From positions 2,356,001-2,420,000 of the forward strand of contig NZ_CP009434.1 of the NCBI RefSeq assembly GCF_000960995.1: a DNA stretch of 64,000 nucleotides, read 5' to 3'. Of the stretch, positions 1 to 9,699 are shown one piece after another. Position numbers and translations under genes: made by a program. The DNA comes from Burkholderia glumae LMG 2196 = ATCC 33617 (GTDB lineage Bacteria > Pseudomonadota > Gammaproteobacteria > Burkholderiales > Burkholderiaceae). The notes beneath the pieces are model-generated. The model was not told where the DNA came from and did not search any database. It was given only the letters and a program-made list of their open reading frames with translations. Each line of letters starts with the position of its first letter. The stretch's first letter is position 1.

Positions 1-409
1 ATCGTATGACCAAATCGCTATGATCAAAATCATCCGGAGCAGGCGTGGTTTCCGCGCTTCGCGCCAAAAGCGCTGCACAACCATTCAAGAATCGCGAATA
101 GCACCTGAAATTATTCGTTCATTGGAGAGACACGGAAATCCGGTAGCTTGTCGTTCGACTACCGGGAACCTCAGGTCGTAACGACGTCCTATGACAAGAA
201 TCGATGCGCCGCCCGAATGACGCCAACGGCGAGGAGACCGCCGTGAGCGCGGCCCATTCGACGCAGGAACGCTTGGTGGCGGCAGCCTGACGATCAGGAT
301 CACTGATCAAGCACCGGGCACGCGCCGCCCGGCTGCCGCGCCTCGCGCGACGGCCGGCGGCGGGAGCCGAATCCGCTTTCCCCTTCCCCACTCGACAGCA
401 AGGAACGAC
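1..409. other. Upstream region of the polygalacturonase gene
   Basis: No gene is recognised here; the open frames look like GC-rich shadows. A small inverted repeat, GATCAG and CTGATC with a 5-nt spacer (292-308), lies about 100 nt upstream of the next start codon and could be a regulator site. I found no TTCG-N16-TTCG box in this stretch. Confidence 0.4.
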
Positions 410-1798
410 ATGACTCCGAGAAACCGCGTCCGCACCAGCGTCACGGCCACCTTTGGCGCGCTCGCCAGCCTGATCGCGTTCGCCGCGCCGCCGGCCGCCC
501 ATGCAGCGAGCTGCGCGACGCCGCAATGGAGCAGTTCGCCGGCCGCCAACACGAGCGCCCTGCAAAGCGCGATCAACCGGTGCTCGGGCGCCGCCGGCAA
601 CCCGGGCCTGATCGACCTGCGCGCCAACAACGGCGTGTCCACGGCCGTCATCACGAGCGTCAAGCTCGCCAGCAACATCGTGCTGAAGCTGGAAAAGGGC
701 TTCACGCTGAAGGGCTCGCCGGGCCAGCCCTCGGACGGCGCGATGCTGACCGGCAGCGGTCTGAGCAACGTGACCCTCACCGGCACCGGCGCGATCGACG
801 GCGACGGACAGAGCTACTGGGCGAGCGCGGTGGGCAAGAACAACACGGCACGGCCGCGGCTGATCAAGCTGACGGGCTCGAACCTGCAGATCGGCTCGAA
901 TTTCACCGACGCGGGCAAGCCGCAATCGATCGTGGCCTTTCCGAGCGCGTCGAACGATCCCGGCAACGCGCTCATCATCCGCAATTCGCCGAAAGAGCAG
1001 CTCGTGATCGAGTCGGGCTCGAAGAACGTGACGATCGACGGCGTCTGGATCTACGCGAACCCGAAGCGCAACGCGAACGGCAACGATCTCGCGCCGAACA
1101 CCGATGCGATCGACATCATCGGCACCCAGACCGCCCATGTTCGCAATTGCCTGCTCGACACCGGCGACGACGACATCGCCATCAAGTCCAACGCCGGCAG
1201 CGCGGCCACCAGCGATGTCGACATCAGCCACTGCGTGGTGGGCGGCGGCCACGGCATCTCGATCGGCGGCCAGGAGGCGGCGGGCCACACGCTCGCGAAA
1301 CCCGGCGTCTCGCACGTGACGGTCGACACGGTGCAGTTCAGCGGCACCGACTTCGGCTACCGGATCAAGACCGACCAGACCGCCAAGGACAGCGGCGCGA
1401 CCACCGGCGTGACCTACCGCAACACCTGCATGCGCAACGTCCAGCAGCCGTTCCTGTTCACCTACACCTATGCCTCGGGCACGGGCGGCGACCTGCCGGT
1501 CATCGCGAACGTCAGCATCGACAACGTGATCGCCACCGCCACCAAGGCACAGGGCGCCATCATCGGCCTGCCGAACAGCCTGATCGGGGTGCCGAAATCG
1601 GGCGACACGGGCATCCGCATCACCAACAGCCGGATCACCGGCGGCAAGCCGTTCGCGGTCAGCAACGGTGAACTGCAGGTGGGCAGCCACAGCATCGTGA
1701 CCACCTCCAGCGGCACCAACGGCCAGGTGGTGCCGATCGCCGACACCGGCGCGACGCTCGCCTGCCCCGCCTCCATCACCATTCCGGCGCAACGCTGA
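410..1798 (+). CDS. Secreted polygalacturonase, glycoside hydrolase family 28
   Basis: The 462-residue protein starts with a Sec-type signal (about residues 1-33: basic start, hydrophobic core, AHAA end). The GH28 signature elements appear in order: NTD at 230-232, DD at 253-254 within TGDDD, GHG at 280-282 and RIK at 318-320. These are the catalytic aspartates and substrate-binding residues of enzymes that hydrolyse alpha-1,4-galacturonan, so it should act outside the cell on plant pectin. It stands alone, with a strong hairpin about 25 nt after its stop. In plant-pathogenic Burkholderia such enzymes are usually type II secretion substrates; that is family knowledge, not shown here. Endo versus exo action cannot be decided from sequence. 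Confidence 0.93.
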   Translation: MTPRNRVRTSVTATFGALASLIAFAAPPAAHAASCATPQWSSSPAANTSALQSAINRCSGAAGNPGLIDLRANNGVSTAVITSVKLASNIVLKLEKGFTLKGSPGQPSDGAMLTGSGLSNVTLTGTGAIDGDGQSYWASAVGKNNTARPRLIKLTGSNLQIGSNFTDAGKPQSIVAFPSASNDPGNALIIRNSPKEQLVIESGSKNVTIDGVWIYANPKRNANGNDLAPNTDAIDIIGTQTAHVRNCLLDTGDDDIAIKSNAGSAATSDVDISHCVVGGGHGISIGGQEAAGHTLAKPGVSHVTVDTVQFSGTDFGYRIKTDQTAKDSGATTGVTYRNTCMRNVQQPFLFTYTYASGTGGDLPVIANVSIDNVIATATKAQGAIIGLPNSLIGVPKSGDTGIRITNSRITGGKPFAVSNGELQVGSHSIVTTSSGTNGQVVPIADTGATLACPASITIPAQR

Positions 1799-1821
1799 GC
1801 GGCGCCGCGCCCGCTCGCCGC

Positions 1822-1852
1822 GCGCGCGGCGTCCCGCCGTGACGCCGCGCGC
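1822..1852. terminator. GC-rich hairpin downstream of the polygalacturonase
   Basis: Twelve-base perfect arms (GCGCGCGGCGTC and its complement) enclose a 7-nt loop. No T-tract follows, so it may be a weak or Rho-assisted terminator or an mRNA-stabilising hairpin. Confidence 0.45.
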
Positions 1853-2023
1853 CGCTGCGCCCGATCTGCTCAAAAACGGCACAGATGCGCTGATCGGGAG
1901 CACCGGCGAGCGGCACGGCATCGCGGCGGGCCTTGGCGCAACGTGCGCTCCGGCGATGGTACGGTTCCTGCAAAGGACCGATGTGGCAGCAACGACACCC
2001 CCACATCATCATCCGGAGCAAAC

Positions 2024-3196
2024 ATGAGCTACCTGAGCATCGCCGACCGCACCGACAGCTTCTTCATTCCCTGCGTCACGCTGATCGGCGCCGGCTGCGC
2101 GCGCGAGACGGGCACGCGGGCGAAGTCGCTGGGCGCGAAAAAGGCGCTGATCGTCACCGACGCGGGACTGCACAAGATGGGCCTGTCCGCGACGATCGCC
2201 GGCTATCTGCGCGAGGCCGGCGTCGACGCCGTGATCTTCCCCGGCGCCGAGCCGAACCCGACCGACGTCAACGTGCACGACGGCGTGAAGCTCTATCAGC
2301 AAAACGGCTGTGATTTCATCGTGTCGCTGGGCGGCGGCTCCTCGCACGACTGCGCGAAGGGCATCGGGCTCGTCACGGCGGGCGGCGGCCACATCAGCCA
2401 CTACGAGGGCGTGGACAAATCGAGCGTGCCGATGACGCCGCTCATCTCGATCAACACCACGGCCGGCACGGCCGCCGAGATGACGCGCTTTTGCATCATC
2501 ACCAACTCGAGCAACCACGTGAAGATGGCGATCGTCGACTGGCGCTGCACGCCGCTCATCGCGATCGACGACCCGCGCCTGATGGTGGCCATGCCGCCCG
2601 CGCTGACGGCCGCCACCGGCATGGACGCGCTCACGCACGCGGTGGAAGCCTACGTCTCCACCGCCGCCACGCCGATCACCGACGCCTGCGCGGAAAAGGC
2701 GATCGCGCTGATCGGCGAGTGGCTGCCGAAGGCGGTGGCCAACGGCGAATCGATGGAGGCGCGCGCGGCCATGTGCTACGCGCAGTATCTGGCCGGCATG
2801 GCCTTCAACAACGCCTCGCTCGGCTACGTCCATGCCATGGCGCACCAGCTCGGCGGCTTCTACAACCTGCCGCACGGCGTCTGCAACGCGATCCTGCTGC
2901 CGCACGTCTGCGAGTTCAACCTGATCGCGGCGCCGGAGCGCTTCGCGCGCATCGCCGCGCTGCTCGGCGCGAACACCGCGGGGCTGTCGGTGACCGACGC
3001 GGGCGCCGCGGCGATCGCCGCGATCCGCGCGCTATCGGCCTCGATCGACATTCCCGCTGGCCTCGCCGGCCTGGGCGTGAAGGCCGACGACCACGAGGTG
3101 ATGGCGCGCAACGCGCAGAAGGATGCCTGCATGCTGACCAACCCGCGCACGGCCACGCTGAAGCAGGTGATCGGCATCTTCGAAGCCGCGATGTAG
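2024..3196 (+). CDS. Iron-dependent alcohol dehydrogenase (Fe-ADH family)
   Basis: This 390-residue protein has the length of group III Fe-ADHs and carries the NAD(P)-binding GGGSSHD stretch at 103-109. Putative Fe(II) ligands are D201, H205, H270 and H284, with the D-x3-H and H-x13-H spacing of FucO and related enzymes. It probably interconverts a primary alcohol or aldehyde with NAD(H) in the cytoplasm; substrate unknown. The ATG at 2024 (MSYLSI) is chosen because it follows CCGGAGCAA and matches the family N-terminus; an upstream in-frame ATG at 1943 would add 27 unlikely residues. It appears monocistronic. Confidence 0.9.
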   Translation: MSYLSIADRTDSFFIPCVTLIGAGCARETGTRAKSLGAKKALIVTDAGLHKMGLSATIAGYLREAGVDAVIFPGAEPNPTDVNVHDGVKLYQQNGCDFIVSLGGGSSHDCAKGIGLVTAGGGHISHYEGVDKSSVPMTPLISINTTAGTAAEMTRFCIITNSSNHVKMAIVDWRCTPLIAIDDPRLMVAMPPALTAATGMDALTHAVEAYVSTAATPITDACAEKAIALIGEWLPKAVANGESMEARAAMCYAQYLAGMAFNNASLGYVHAMAHQLGGFYNLPHGVCNAILLPHVCEFNLIAAPERFARIAALLGANTAGLSVTDAGAAAIAAIRALSASIDIPAGLAGLGVKADDHEVMARNAQKDACMLTNPRTATLKQVIGIFEAAM

Positions 3197-3421
3197 GCGC
3201 CGCCGGCATGCCGCGGCCGGCACCAGCGGGCCGCCGCGCGCACCGTGGCCGGAAACGCGACGGCCCTGGGACGTTGCGGGACGGCGCGATATCCTGCATG
3301 CTGTTCGCAAGCGTCGGCTCGGGCCGTGCTCCGCCGCGTACCCGTTTCGACGCGAACCCCCGCAGCCGCACGGGCAGCGGCTGGCGGGGCCGGGCCATTC
3401 CCTACAAAAACATCAACGCTC

Positions 3422-4057
3422 ATGACGAACGTTCGCGATGTGTCAACCACCCGCCTGCTCGACCTCGTTTTCAAGCTCGGCGCGGTGGCGACGCTCGGCT
3501 ACTTCGCCTACGGCGCGCTCGGCGAGTGGCAAAGGAATCCGTCGCGCATCACGTTGCTGCTCGCGGTGATCAGCGCCTGCGTCAGCGTGACGGTGTCGCT
3601 TGCATCGCGCACGCCCACCACGCGCAACATGAGGCCGCTCGCCGTGTTCCTGACGCTCGGCGCCACCTACTACTACCCGGCGCTGGTGCTCACGCCGGGC
3701 ACGCACCTGATACCGGAGCTCGCGGGCGCGGCGATCCAGGCCGTCGGCATCTGCTGGGAAATCTATTCGAAGCTGTCGCTGGGGCGCTCGTTCGGCCTGC
3801 TGCCCGCGCATCGCGCGGTCGTGGTGCGCGGCGCCTACCGCCACGTGCGCCACCCGATCTACCTCGGCTACTTCATGCACTATCTCGGCTTCCTGCTCAC
3901 CAACTTCGGATGGCAGAACGGCCTCATCTACGCCGGGCTGTTCGCGATACTGATCCTGAGAATTTTCCTCGAGGAGGACGTGCTGAAGCGGGAAGACCCG
4001 GCGTACCTGAACTACTGCCGCCGGGTACGCTTCCGGCTCGTGCCGTTCGTCTTCTGA
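3422..4057 (+). CDS. Isoprenylcysteine carboxyl methyltransferase (ICMT/PEMT)-like membrane protein
   Basis: A 211-residue protein with about five hydrophobic segments. Its C-terminal part contains the RGAYRHVRHPIYLGY stretch typical of ICMT/phospholipid-methyltransferase-like proteins, where the HP-x-Y element binds SAM. The bacterial members are inner-membrane methyltransferases of mostly unknown acceptors, so lipid or small-molecule methylation is only likely. The start at 3422 (MTNVRDV) is used because an open frame back to 3245 has low-complexity GC-rich content and no ribosome site. No clear operon partner. Confidence 0.75.
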   Translation: MTNVRDVSTTRLLDLVFKLGAVATLGYFAYGALGEWQRNPSRITLLLAVISACVSVTVSLASRTPTTRNMRPLAVFLTLGATYYYPALVLTPGTHLIPELAGAAIQAVGICWEIYSKLSLGRSFGLLPAHRAVVVRGAYRHVRHPIYLGYFMHYLGFLLTNFGWQNGLIYAGLFAILILRIFLEEDVLKREDPAYLNYCRRVRFRLVPFVF

Positions 4058-4271
4058 CCGCAGCCGCGAAACACGATCGCGGCGCGAACGGCCGGAGCAC
4101 GATGCGCGGCGGATGGTGTGCTCGATCGCGGGCGCTTTCTGCACCGGCTCGCCGGCCTTGCGGATGAGGGCGAAGATGCCGGCTGGATGCATGGTGACTG
4201 CCAAAAACCGCACGGCGTGCTTGTTGAAATCCTAGGGACCCAGGGTGGTGCCGCAAATTCGGACCTCGTTC

Positions 4272-5186
4272 ATGAAGCCTGCCGAGCCGGCAATTTTCGA
4301 CGCGCAATCGACCGCGAGGCTGCTCGACTACCGCGTGCTGATCGAGGTGCTGCGCGAGACCGTCGTCGAATACGGCGCTGGCGGGATCGTCAGCCCGGAG
4401 CGGCTGGTCGTCCCGCTGCAGGCGGGCGGCCTGATGCTGTCGATGCCGTCGAGCGCCGCGGACCTCGCCATCCACAAGCTCGTCAACGTCTGCCCCGCCA
4501 ACGCGCAGCGCCGGCTTCCGACCATCCATGGCCAGGTGATCGCCTGCGATGCGCATACCGGACAGACGCTGTTCGTCCTCGACGGCCCGACCCTCACCGG
4601 GCGCCGCACGGCGGCCGTGACGGCGCTCGGCATCATGACGCTGCACGGCAAGCCGCCGGCCGAATGCCTCCTGATCGGCACCGGCAAGCAGGCCGCCAAC
4701 CACGTCGAGGCGCTCGCCGCCTTGTTCCCGCAGGCACGCATCCTGTGCCGGGGCCGCTGCCGCGCGAGCACCGAGCGCTTCGTGGCGCAGCAGCGCGGCG
4801 TGGCGCCGAACCTCGTTGCGCTAGACGGCGAAGTGCCGGCTCACACCGACGTCGTCATCGCGGCGACCACCAGCAAGACGCCGGTGTACGACGCGCCCGC
4901 CCGCGAGGGACGCCTGGTCGTCGGAGTCGGCGCCTTCACGCCCGACGCGGCCGAGATCGGCAAGGCGACGGTGGACGGCAGCTACCTCGTGGTGGACGAT
5001 CCGCTCGGCGCGACACACGAGGCCGGCGACCTCATCCAGGCCCGCGTCGATTGGCACGAGGTCCACTCCCTCGCGGAGGCGCTCGAAGGCAAGCTCGATC
5101 CGCGCGCGCCGGTGTTCTTCAAGAGCGTCGGCTGTGCCGCCTGGGACCTGGCGGCCTGCCGGGTGGCGCGACGGGCGATCGGCTAG
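4272..5186 (+). CDS. lhpI: Delta-1-pyrroline-2-carboxylate reductase type, ornithine cyclodeaminase/mu-crystallin family
   Basis: A 304-residue protein (start MKPAEPA) of the ornithine cyclodeaminase family. It carries the early PERLVVPL and GGLMLSMP segments, GPTLTGRRTAAVTALG, and the Rossmann motif LLIGTGKQA. In proteobacteria, members of this length usually reduce delta-1-pyrroline-2-carboxylate or delta-1-piperideine-2-carboxylate to L-proline or L-pipecolate with NAD(P)H, as part of trans-hydroxyproline or lysine use. The gene stands alone here, so pathway context does not help. A further in-frame ATG at 4245 would add nine residues. The lhpI symbol is tentative; cyclodeaminase activity is the alternative. 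Confidence 0.75.
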   Translation: MKPAEPAIFDAQSTARLLDYRVLIEVLRETVVEYGAGGIVSPERLVVPLQAGGLMLSMPSSAADLAIHKLVNVCPANAQRRLPTIHGQVIACDAHTGQTLFVLDGPTLTGRRTAAVTALGIMTLHGKPPAECLLIGTGKQAANHVEALAALFPQARILCRGRCRASTERFVAQQRGVAPNLVALDGEVPAHTDVVIAATTSKTPVYDAPAREGRLVVGVGAFTPDAAEIGKATVDGSYLVVDDPLGATHEAGDLIQARVDWHEVHSLAEALEGKLDPRAPVFFKSVGCAAWDLAACRVARRAIG

Positions 5187-5335
5187 CCGGGGGCTGAAGG
5201 TCACGCCCATTGCGCATCGGAACCGCGCTTGCCGCGCCGTCGTCAGGCGGCATACGCGCTCATGCCGCTGCCCGCCGCGGCACGAGCTCGGGCTGGGGGC
5301 GCTCCGCCGGCAAGCAGCCTGACCACCAAACGCAA

Positions 5336-5368
5336 AACGCCTCGCCGGAATCGACCCGGCGAGGCGTT
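5336..5368 (-). terminator. Intrinsic terminator after the CsbD gene
   Basis: Thirteen-base arms (AACGCCTCGCCGG and its complement) around a 7-nt loop. Read on the minus strand, the stem is followed by TTTGCGTTTGG, a T-rich tract, so it should end the CsbD transcript. It may also stop read-through from the plus-strand gene to its left. Confidence 0.75.
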
Positions 5369-5383
5369 CTGGGCTTTCACGCG

Positions 5384-5566
5384 TTACTTCTTAAACTGCT
5401 CCTTGACGGAGTCGCTCGCCTTGCCGACGTTCGACTGGACCTTGCCGGCCGTCTTCTCGGCAATCCCTTCGGCCTGGGTCGCGCGGTCGCCGGTGACCTT
5501 ACCGATCGCTTCCTTGATCGACCCCTTCACCTGCTTGACGGCGCCTTCAATGCGGTTCTTGTCCAT
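5384..5566 (-). CDS. CsbD family stress protein
   Basis: A 60-residue hydrophilic protein beginning MDKNRIEGAVKQVKGSIKE, the CsbD/YjbJ hallmark, rich in K, E, G and A. Proteins of this family are abundant under general stress but have no proven biochemical role. The start is preceded by a GGAGGGAAACC ribosome site. The gene lies downstream of a PAS/LuxR regulator on the same strand with about 160 nt between them, and is followed by an intrinsic terminator. Regulation by the neighbour is only suggested by position. Confidence 0.88.
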   Translation of the reverse strand: MDKNRIEGAVKQVKGSIKEAIGKVTGDRATQAEGIAEKTAGKVQSNVGKASDSVKEQFKK

Positions 5567-5725
5567 GATGGTTTCCCTCCAGGTTGACGATAGAGATGGG
5601 ACAACGTCTTCCGTCGCAACCGCTGGCTTGCATACGGAATGGAATCAGTATCGTCAGGTCCGGCATGGCGAACCAGAAGCGAATGCATTACCCGACCCAG
5701 TGCATTTGCCGCAGCTTCTGCCGGG

Positions 5726-7288
5726 TCACTTCTCCTTCGTCTTCCTCGATGAACTCCGCGTTTGACGCGCCGCGATGGCCTTGCCGAAATGCCCGCGCGT
5801 CTGCGCCCATACGATCGCTTCGGCACGGCTGTGGACGTCGAGCTTCGCATAGATGGTCGCGACATGATTGCGTACGGTAGCGGGCGAGAGCTCCAGCGCC
5901 TTCGCGATGTCCTTGTCCGACAGCCCCTTGCACAGCTGCTCGAAGACGTCGCATTCACGGGCGGTCAGATCCGAGAGATGCGCGCCCGCATCCGGCGCGT
6001 TAGCGCGGCGCACGTTGGCCAGTTTCTCGATGAGCGTCCGGCTGAACCACGAGGCATCCTGCATGACCGTCTCGATCGCCGACACCAGCTCCATTTCGGA
6101 ACGCTTGCGGTCGGTGATGTCCAGTATCGCCATCAGCACGCATTCCGTGCCATGTATGGTCACCGGCTCCGCCGACACCAGGCAGTCGAGCACGCTGCCG
6201 TCCTCGGTACGCAGGCGGAATTCGACGCTGCGGACGCTGCCGGACTGTTGCAGCCGTTCGGCGATCTTCTGCGCGGCGTCATCGGCCCATAAGCCCACTT
6301 CATCGATGCGCTTTCCGACGATCTGCTCGGTGCCGAAGCCCGTCGTGGCCGTGAATGCATCGTTGACATCCAGCGTCATGCAGCCGTCGGCCGCGTAGAG
6401 CACCGTGGGGATCGGGTTCATCCGGAACGAGCGCTCGAACCGCTCCTCGCTCTGCTTGAGCGCGGTTTCCGCGCGTTTGCGCGGCTCCAGGTCCATGAAG
6501 GTGAAAAGCATGCAGGCTTCGTCGCCGATCTCGATCGGCTGGCCGGCCACGACCACGAACTTCGTGATGCCTTCCGGCAGCTTCAGCACGGCCTCCATCT
6601 GAGGAATGGTCGCGCCTTCCCTCAGACGCTCGATGGCAAGCTCACGCCGCTCCGCCGCCTCGAACACGTCGAGCTCGAACACCGATCGCCCGATCACGTC
6701 TTCACGCACATAGCCGGTCATTTCCAGGAAGCCCTGATTGACCTTGATATAGCGTTGATCCTGCAGCCGGCAGATGAGCGCCGGCGCCGGGTTCGCGTTG
6801 AAGGTCCTCTCGAAGCGCTGCTCGGCACTCGCCCAGTCGCTCGCGTCGTGCAGGATCAGCGCCAGACAATCGGGCTCGTCGTTCGCGTTGGTCAGCACCA
6901 GGCTGCGAATCCGGTGCACCCAACGCGCGTCTTCGTCGTCGGCCCGGCTGACTTCGACGACGACGTCGCTGAAGCTTTCCCCCGCGATGACCCGGTCGAT
7001 CGGATAGCTGCCCGGCTGCACCGCGTGGTTGTTCCGGTAGCGCAGCCGGAAGCGTTCGCGGTACTCGTCCACATTCGCGCCCAGGTCGGCGAGCGTCTCG
7101 GCGCCATGCATTTCGAGCGCGGCCTGATTCGCCCACACGATCGTCTGGTCCGGCTCCACCAGGATGACGCCTTCGGTCAGGCCGCTCATGATCTGATGCA
7201 ATTGCTTGCGGTCGGTCTGCTTGCGCAACACCTTGTCGTCGATTCGTGCCTGCTCGGCGGCCTCACGATCCTCAGCGGAATCGCCCAT
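5726..7288 (-). CDS. Triple-PAS transcriptional regulator with LuxR-type HTH
   Basis: A 520-residue protein with no transmembrane segment. Three PAS-like domains can be read: about 25-135 (LTEGVILVEPDQTIVWANQ), about 145-260 (NPAPALICRLQDQRYIKVNQ) and about 270-390 (NPIPTVLYAADGCMTLDVND). A LuxR/GerE helix-turn-helix follows near the C-terminus (LTARECDVFEQLCKGLSDKDIAKAL). No histidine kinase domain or receiver is present, so it probably binds a small ligand or cofactor and acts directly on DNA. The start at 7288 is preferred over 7303 because AGAAAGGA lies just upstream of it. It is divergent from the membrane-protein gene at 7617, a possible target. Confidence 0.85.
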   Translation of the reverse strand: MGDSAEDREAAEQARIDDKVLRKQTDRKQLHQIMSGLTEGVILVEPDQTIVWANQAALEMHGAETLADLGANVDEYRERFRLRYRNNHAVQPGSYPIDRVIAGESFSDVVVEVSRADDEDARWVHRIRSLVLTNANDEPDCLALILHDASDWASAEQRFERTFNANPAPALICRLQDQRYIKVNQGFLEMTGYVREDVIGRSVFELDVFEAAERRELAIERLREGATIPQMEAVLKLPEGITKFVVVAGQPIEIGDEACMLFTFMDLEPRKRAETALKQSEERFERSFRMNPIPTVLYAADGCMTLDVNDAFTATTGFGTEQIVGKRIDEVGLWADDAAQKIAERLQQSGSVRSVEFRLRTEDGSVLDCLVSAEPVTIHGTECVLMAILDITDRKRSEMELVSAIETVMQDASWFSRTLIEKLANVRRANAPDAGAHLSDLTARECDVFEQLCKGLSDKDIAKALELSPATVRNHVATIYAKLDVHSRAEAIVWAQTRGHFGKAIAARQTRSSSRKTKEK

Positions 7289-7616
7289 CGTCCTTTCTCC
7301 CATGTCATCCAGGCGGGCGCCGCATCGCGATGGCGGCGGCCCGCTGAAGTTTGACACCAGCCGCGCCGGACCGCAAAGCTTTGCGCCACCGTGGCATACG
7401 CACCACGCCAGACAGTGCGAATGCACCATTCGCCCGTGCCTCCTAGTCCCTACACTGCTCTCAGTGTCCGCTGTTGCCGGCCGAGGTCCTGTTCCGACCC
7501 ACGCCGGATCGACGACCGGCATCTCGCGCGAAGGCGCGCAGCCCAGGTGCCTTGAAGCACCGGCGAGCCGAGCCTGTCGTCGCACCAAGCCCACCCGACT
7601 AACAAGGAGAGTGTTG

Positions 7617-8621
7617 ATGAACCCGTCTGATTCGATCCGCCAACCCGTCCGCCTGATCCCGACGCGCCCATCGTGGGGCGCGGTGTTCGTCGGCTTCGTG
7701 GTGGCGATGTCCACTTACCTGTTTCTCGCCGTCCTCGGCACCGCGATCGGCGCCAGTGCCTTCGACCCGCTCGGCAACCGCAATCCCTTCAGCGGATTCG
7801 GCACGGCCGCGAGCATCTGGGTCGCCTTATCGACGCTGCTGGCGCTGGCGGCGGGCGGCTTCTTCGCCGGCCGTTCGGCGCCCGGCAAAGGCGCGCTGCA
7901 CGGCTTCCTGAGCTGGTCCTTGACGACGCTGGCGACCGTCTATCTGGTGTCGAGCGTGGCGGGCGGCGCGATCGGCGCGGTATCGGGCGTCGCGGGCCAG
8001 GGGCTGTCGCTGGCGGGCCAGGGCATCGCCGCCGTGGCGCCGACGCTGGCATCCGGCGCGAAGGCCGCCCTGCGCAGGAATGGCGTGTCGCCGAACCTCG
8101 ACGATATCGAGGCGAACCTCGAGACCCTGCTGAAGCAGTCGGGCAAATCGGCACTCGCACCGTCGCAACTGGCTTCGGCCGCGAGCGCCGCTGCGGCGGA
8201 TGCCGGCTCGACGGCCAGCCAGGCAGCCGTCAACCCGCAGTCGTCGGGCGCCGATCTGAAGGATTTCTTCGCACGTCTGAAAGCAAAGGCCCAACCTGCG
8301 ATGGATGCGGCTGACCGCGATGCGCTCGTCAACATCATCGTCGCGCGCACCGGCAAGTCCCGGCAGGAGGCCGAACAGATCGCCGACCACTACGAGCAGA
8401 CCTACAACCAGGCGCAGCAGCAGCTTCAGCAACTGAAGCAGGCGGGCGAACAGAAGGTCCGTGAGGCTGGCGACGCGGCATCGGCCGGCGTGAGCCGGGT
8501 GGCATGGATGGCCGTCATCGTTCTGCTGCTCGGGGCGATTGTCTCGGCCCTGGCAGGACTGATCGGTCATCGCACGAACCGCGCGATCGCGGCGCCCGCC
8601 GCCCCGGAAAGCGTGCACTGA
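7617..8621 (+). CDS. Conserved inner-membrane protein of unknown function
   Basis: A 334-residue protein starting MNPSDSIRQPV behind a strong AAGGAG site. Two to three hydrophobic segments occur at the N-terminus (SWGAVFVGFVVAMSTYLFL, then about 60-80 and 95-120), followed by a long Ala/Gln-rich soluble region with heptad-like QQQLQQLKQ (likely coiled coil) and one more transmembrane helix near the C-terminus. Similar proteins in Burkholderiales are annotated only as membrane or PhnA-like proteins. It is divergent from the PAS/LuxR regulator and 59 nt before a small secreted protein, so a stress or envelope role is a guess. Confidence 0.75.
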   Translation: MNPSDSIRQPVRLIPTRPSWGAVFVGFVVAMSTYLFLAVLGTAIGASAFDPLGNRNPFSGFGTAASIWVALSTLLALAAGGFFAGRSAPGKGALHGFLSWSLTTLATVYLVSSVAGGAIGAVSGVAGQGLSLAGQGIAAVAPTLASGAKAALRRNGVSPNLDDIEANLETLLKQSGKSALAPSQLASAASAAAADAGSTASQAAVNPQSSGADLKDFFARLKAKAQPAMDAADRDALVNIIVARTGKSRQEAEQIADHYEQTYNQAQQQLQQLKQAGEQKVREAGDAASAGVSRVAWMAVIVLLLGAIVSALAGLIGHRTNRAIAAPAAPESVH

Positions 8622-8680
8622 CGGGCGGCAAACCCGCAACCACGACAAGTCCGATGTTCAAGTTATCGAGGAGGATTCCC

Positions 8681-8929
8681 ATGAAGCCACGTATTGCACT
8701 GTTCGCTCTGCTCGCCGCCCTGCCCGCGCTGGTCTTGACACCGCAGGCGTCTGCCAAGGGCTGTCTGAAAGGTGCCGCGGTAGGCGGCGTGGCGGGCCAC
8801 GTCGCCGGCCATCATGCGGTCGCCGGGGCCGTGCTCGGCTGTGCGGTCGGCCATCATCAGGCGGCCAAGAAGGAAAAGCAACAGGCCGCCGCCGCACAGC
8901 AGGCGTCGGGCGCCTCGAAGCCGCAGTAA
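8681..8929 (+). CDS. Small secreted glycine-zipper-like protein
   Basis: An 82-residue protein with a signal peptide (about 1-25, ending ASA). A Gly/Ala/Val/His-rich stretch follows (GAAVGGVAGHVAGHHAVAGA) that resembles the glycine-zipper segments of YMGG/OmpA-like small outer-membrane proteins, then a Lys/Gln/Ala tail. A GAGGAGGA ribosome site precedes the ATG. It sits 59 nt after the membrane-protein gene, probably in the same transcript. The His-rich pattern could bind metal, but nothing proves that. Confidence 0.75.
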   Translation: MKPRIALFALLAALPALVLTPQASAKGCLKGAAVGGVAGHVAGHHAVAGAVLGCAVGHHQAAKKEKQQAAAAQQASGASKPQ

Positions 8930-9699
8930 GCGAGGCTCGCTACACGTCGCTGCGACAACCGTTGCGTTGCGCGGCGACGGTGGCGAGCATCGGGCCGCAC
9001 CGCCAAGGCCAATGCGCCGCCGGCCGGGGTTTTCATCCCCGGCGATTGATCTGCTCGTCGTGGGTTGTGGCGCCGAGTCAGGCGGCAATGGCGCCGCTCA
9101 CATGCTGCCGCGACACGCAGCGTGGGCGGTACACGCGTTCGCGCCGGGTGGTGCGGCGGAAGTGTCGGTGGGGTTTTGACAACCGACTGGAACAGGGATC
9201 AACGGCCGCCGGAACGACATCGGGATGAACCGCCTCGAAGCGGCCATCTCGTCCCCGACTCCCACCCGACGGGAAGGCGCCGGCTTCGGCATGCGCCGCC
9301 AAGCGTAAGCTGCCCGCGGAACACGGCACAAGCTGTGCGCGGGCAATCGTTCCAACGTACCTCTGCCTCTCTGCAGCGAATCATCAGCCGGCCATCGGCA
9401 GGAAATAAAGCATCAATCATCCACCAAAATCATCGAAGCTTTATTTCCTGGAATGGAAAATCCAAATTCCTTGAAACAGGGCATGCTTCACAAAAAATCG
9501 CCAGCCTGCCGACCGGCATCAAGTCACGCGCAATCCATGAAAACAGCACGTGCGACAGGCAATTCTCGTTTCGGCAGCTAAAAATAAAAACCAATTGCAA
9601 TTAAAAATTCCGCTCGATTACCCCCTGCACCTCCTCAAGCCACCCTCTCGGAAAATGAATCCGACTCTGCCGCAACACGATGCCTTAAAAAGGCCCGCT
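8930..9699. other. Gene-free stretch
   Basis: No recognisable gene. About 8930-9380 is GC-rich with no coherent coding frame. About 9400-9700 is markedly more AT-rich, which marks entry into acquired DNA before the damaged vgrG. Confidence 0.5.

Noticed and set aside
119..1921. 600-residue open frame antisense to the polygalacturonase gene
   Set aside because: Low-complexity Arg/Ala/Gly/Val shadow of a GC-rich gene; no family features, while the sense strand has all GH28 motifs.
2491..4167. 558-residue plus-strand frame over the Fe-ADH and methyltransferase genes
   Set aside because: Shadow frame with Arg/His-rich composition; both genes in other frames have clear motifs.
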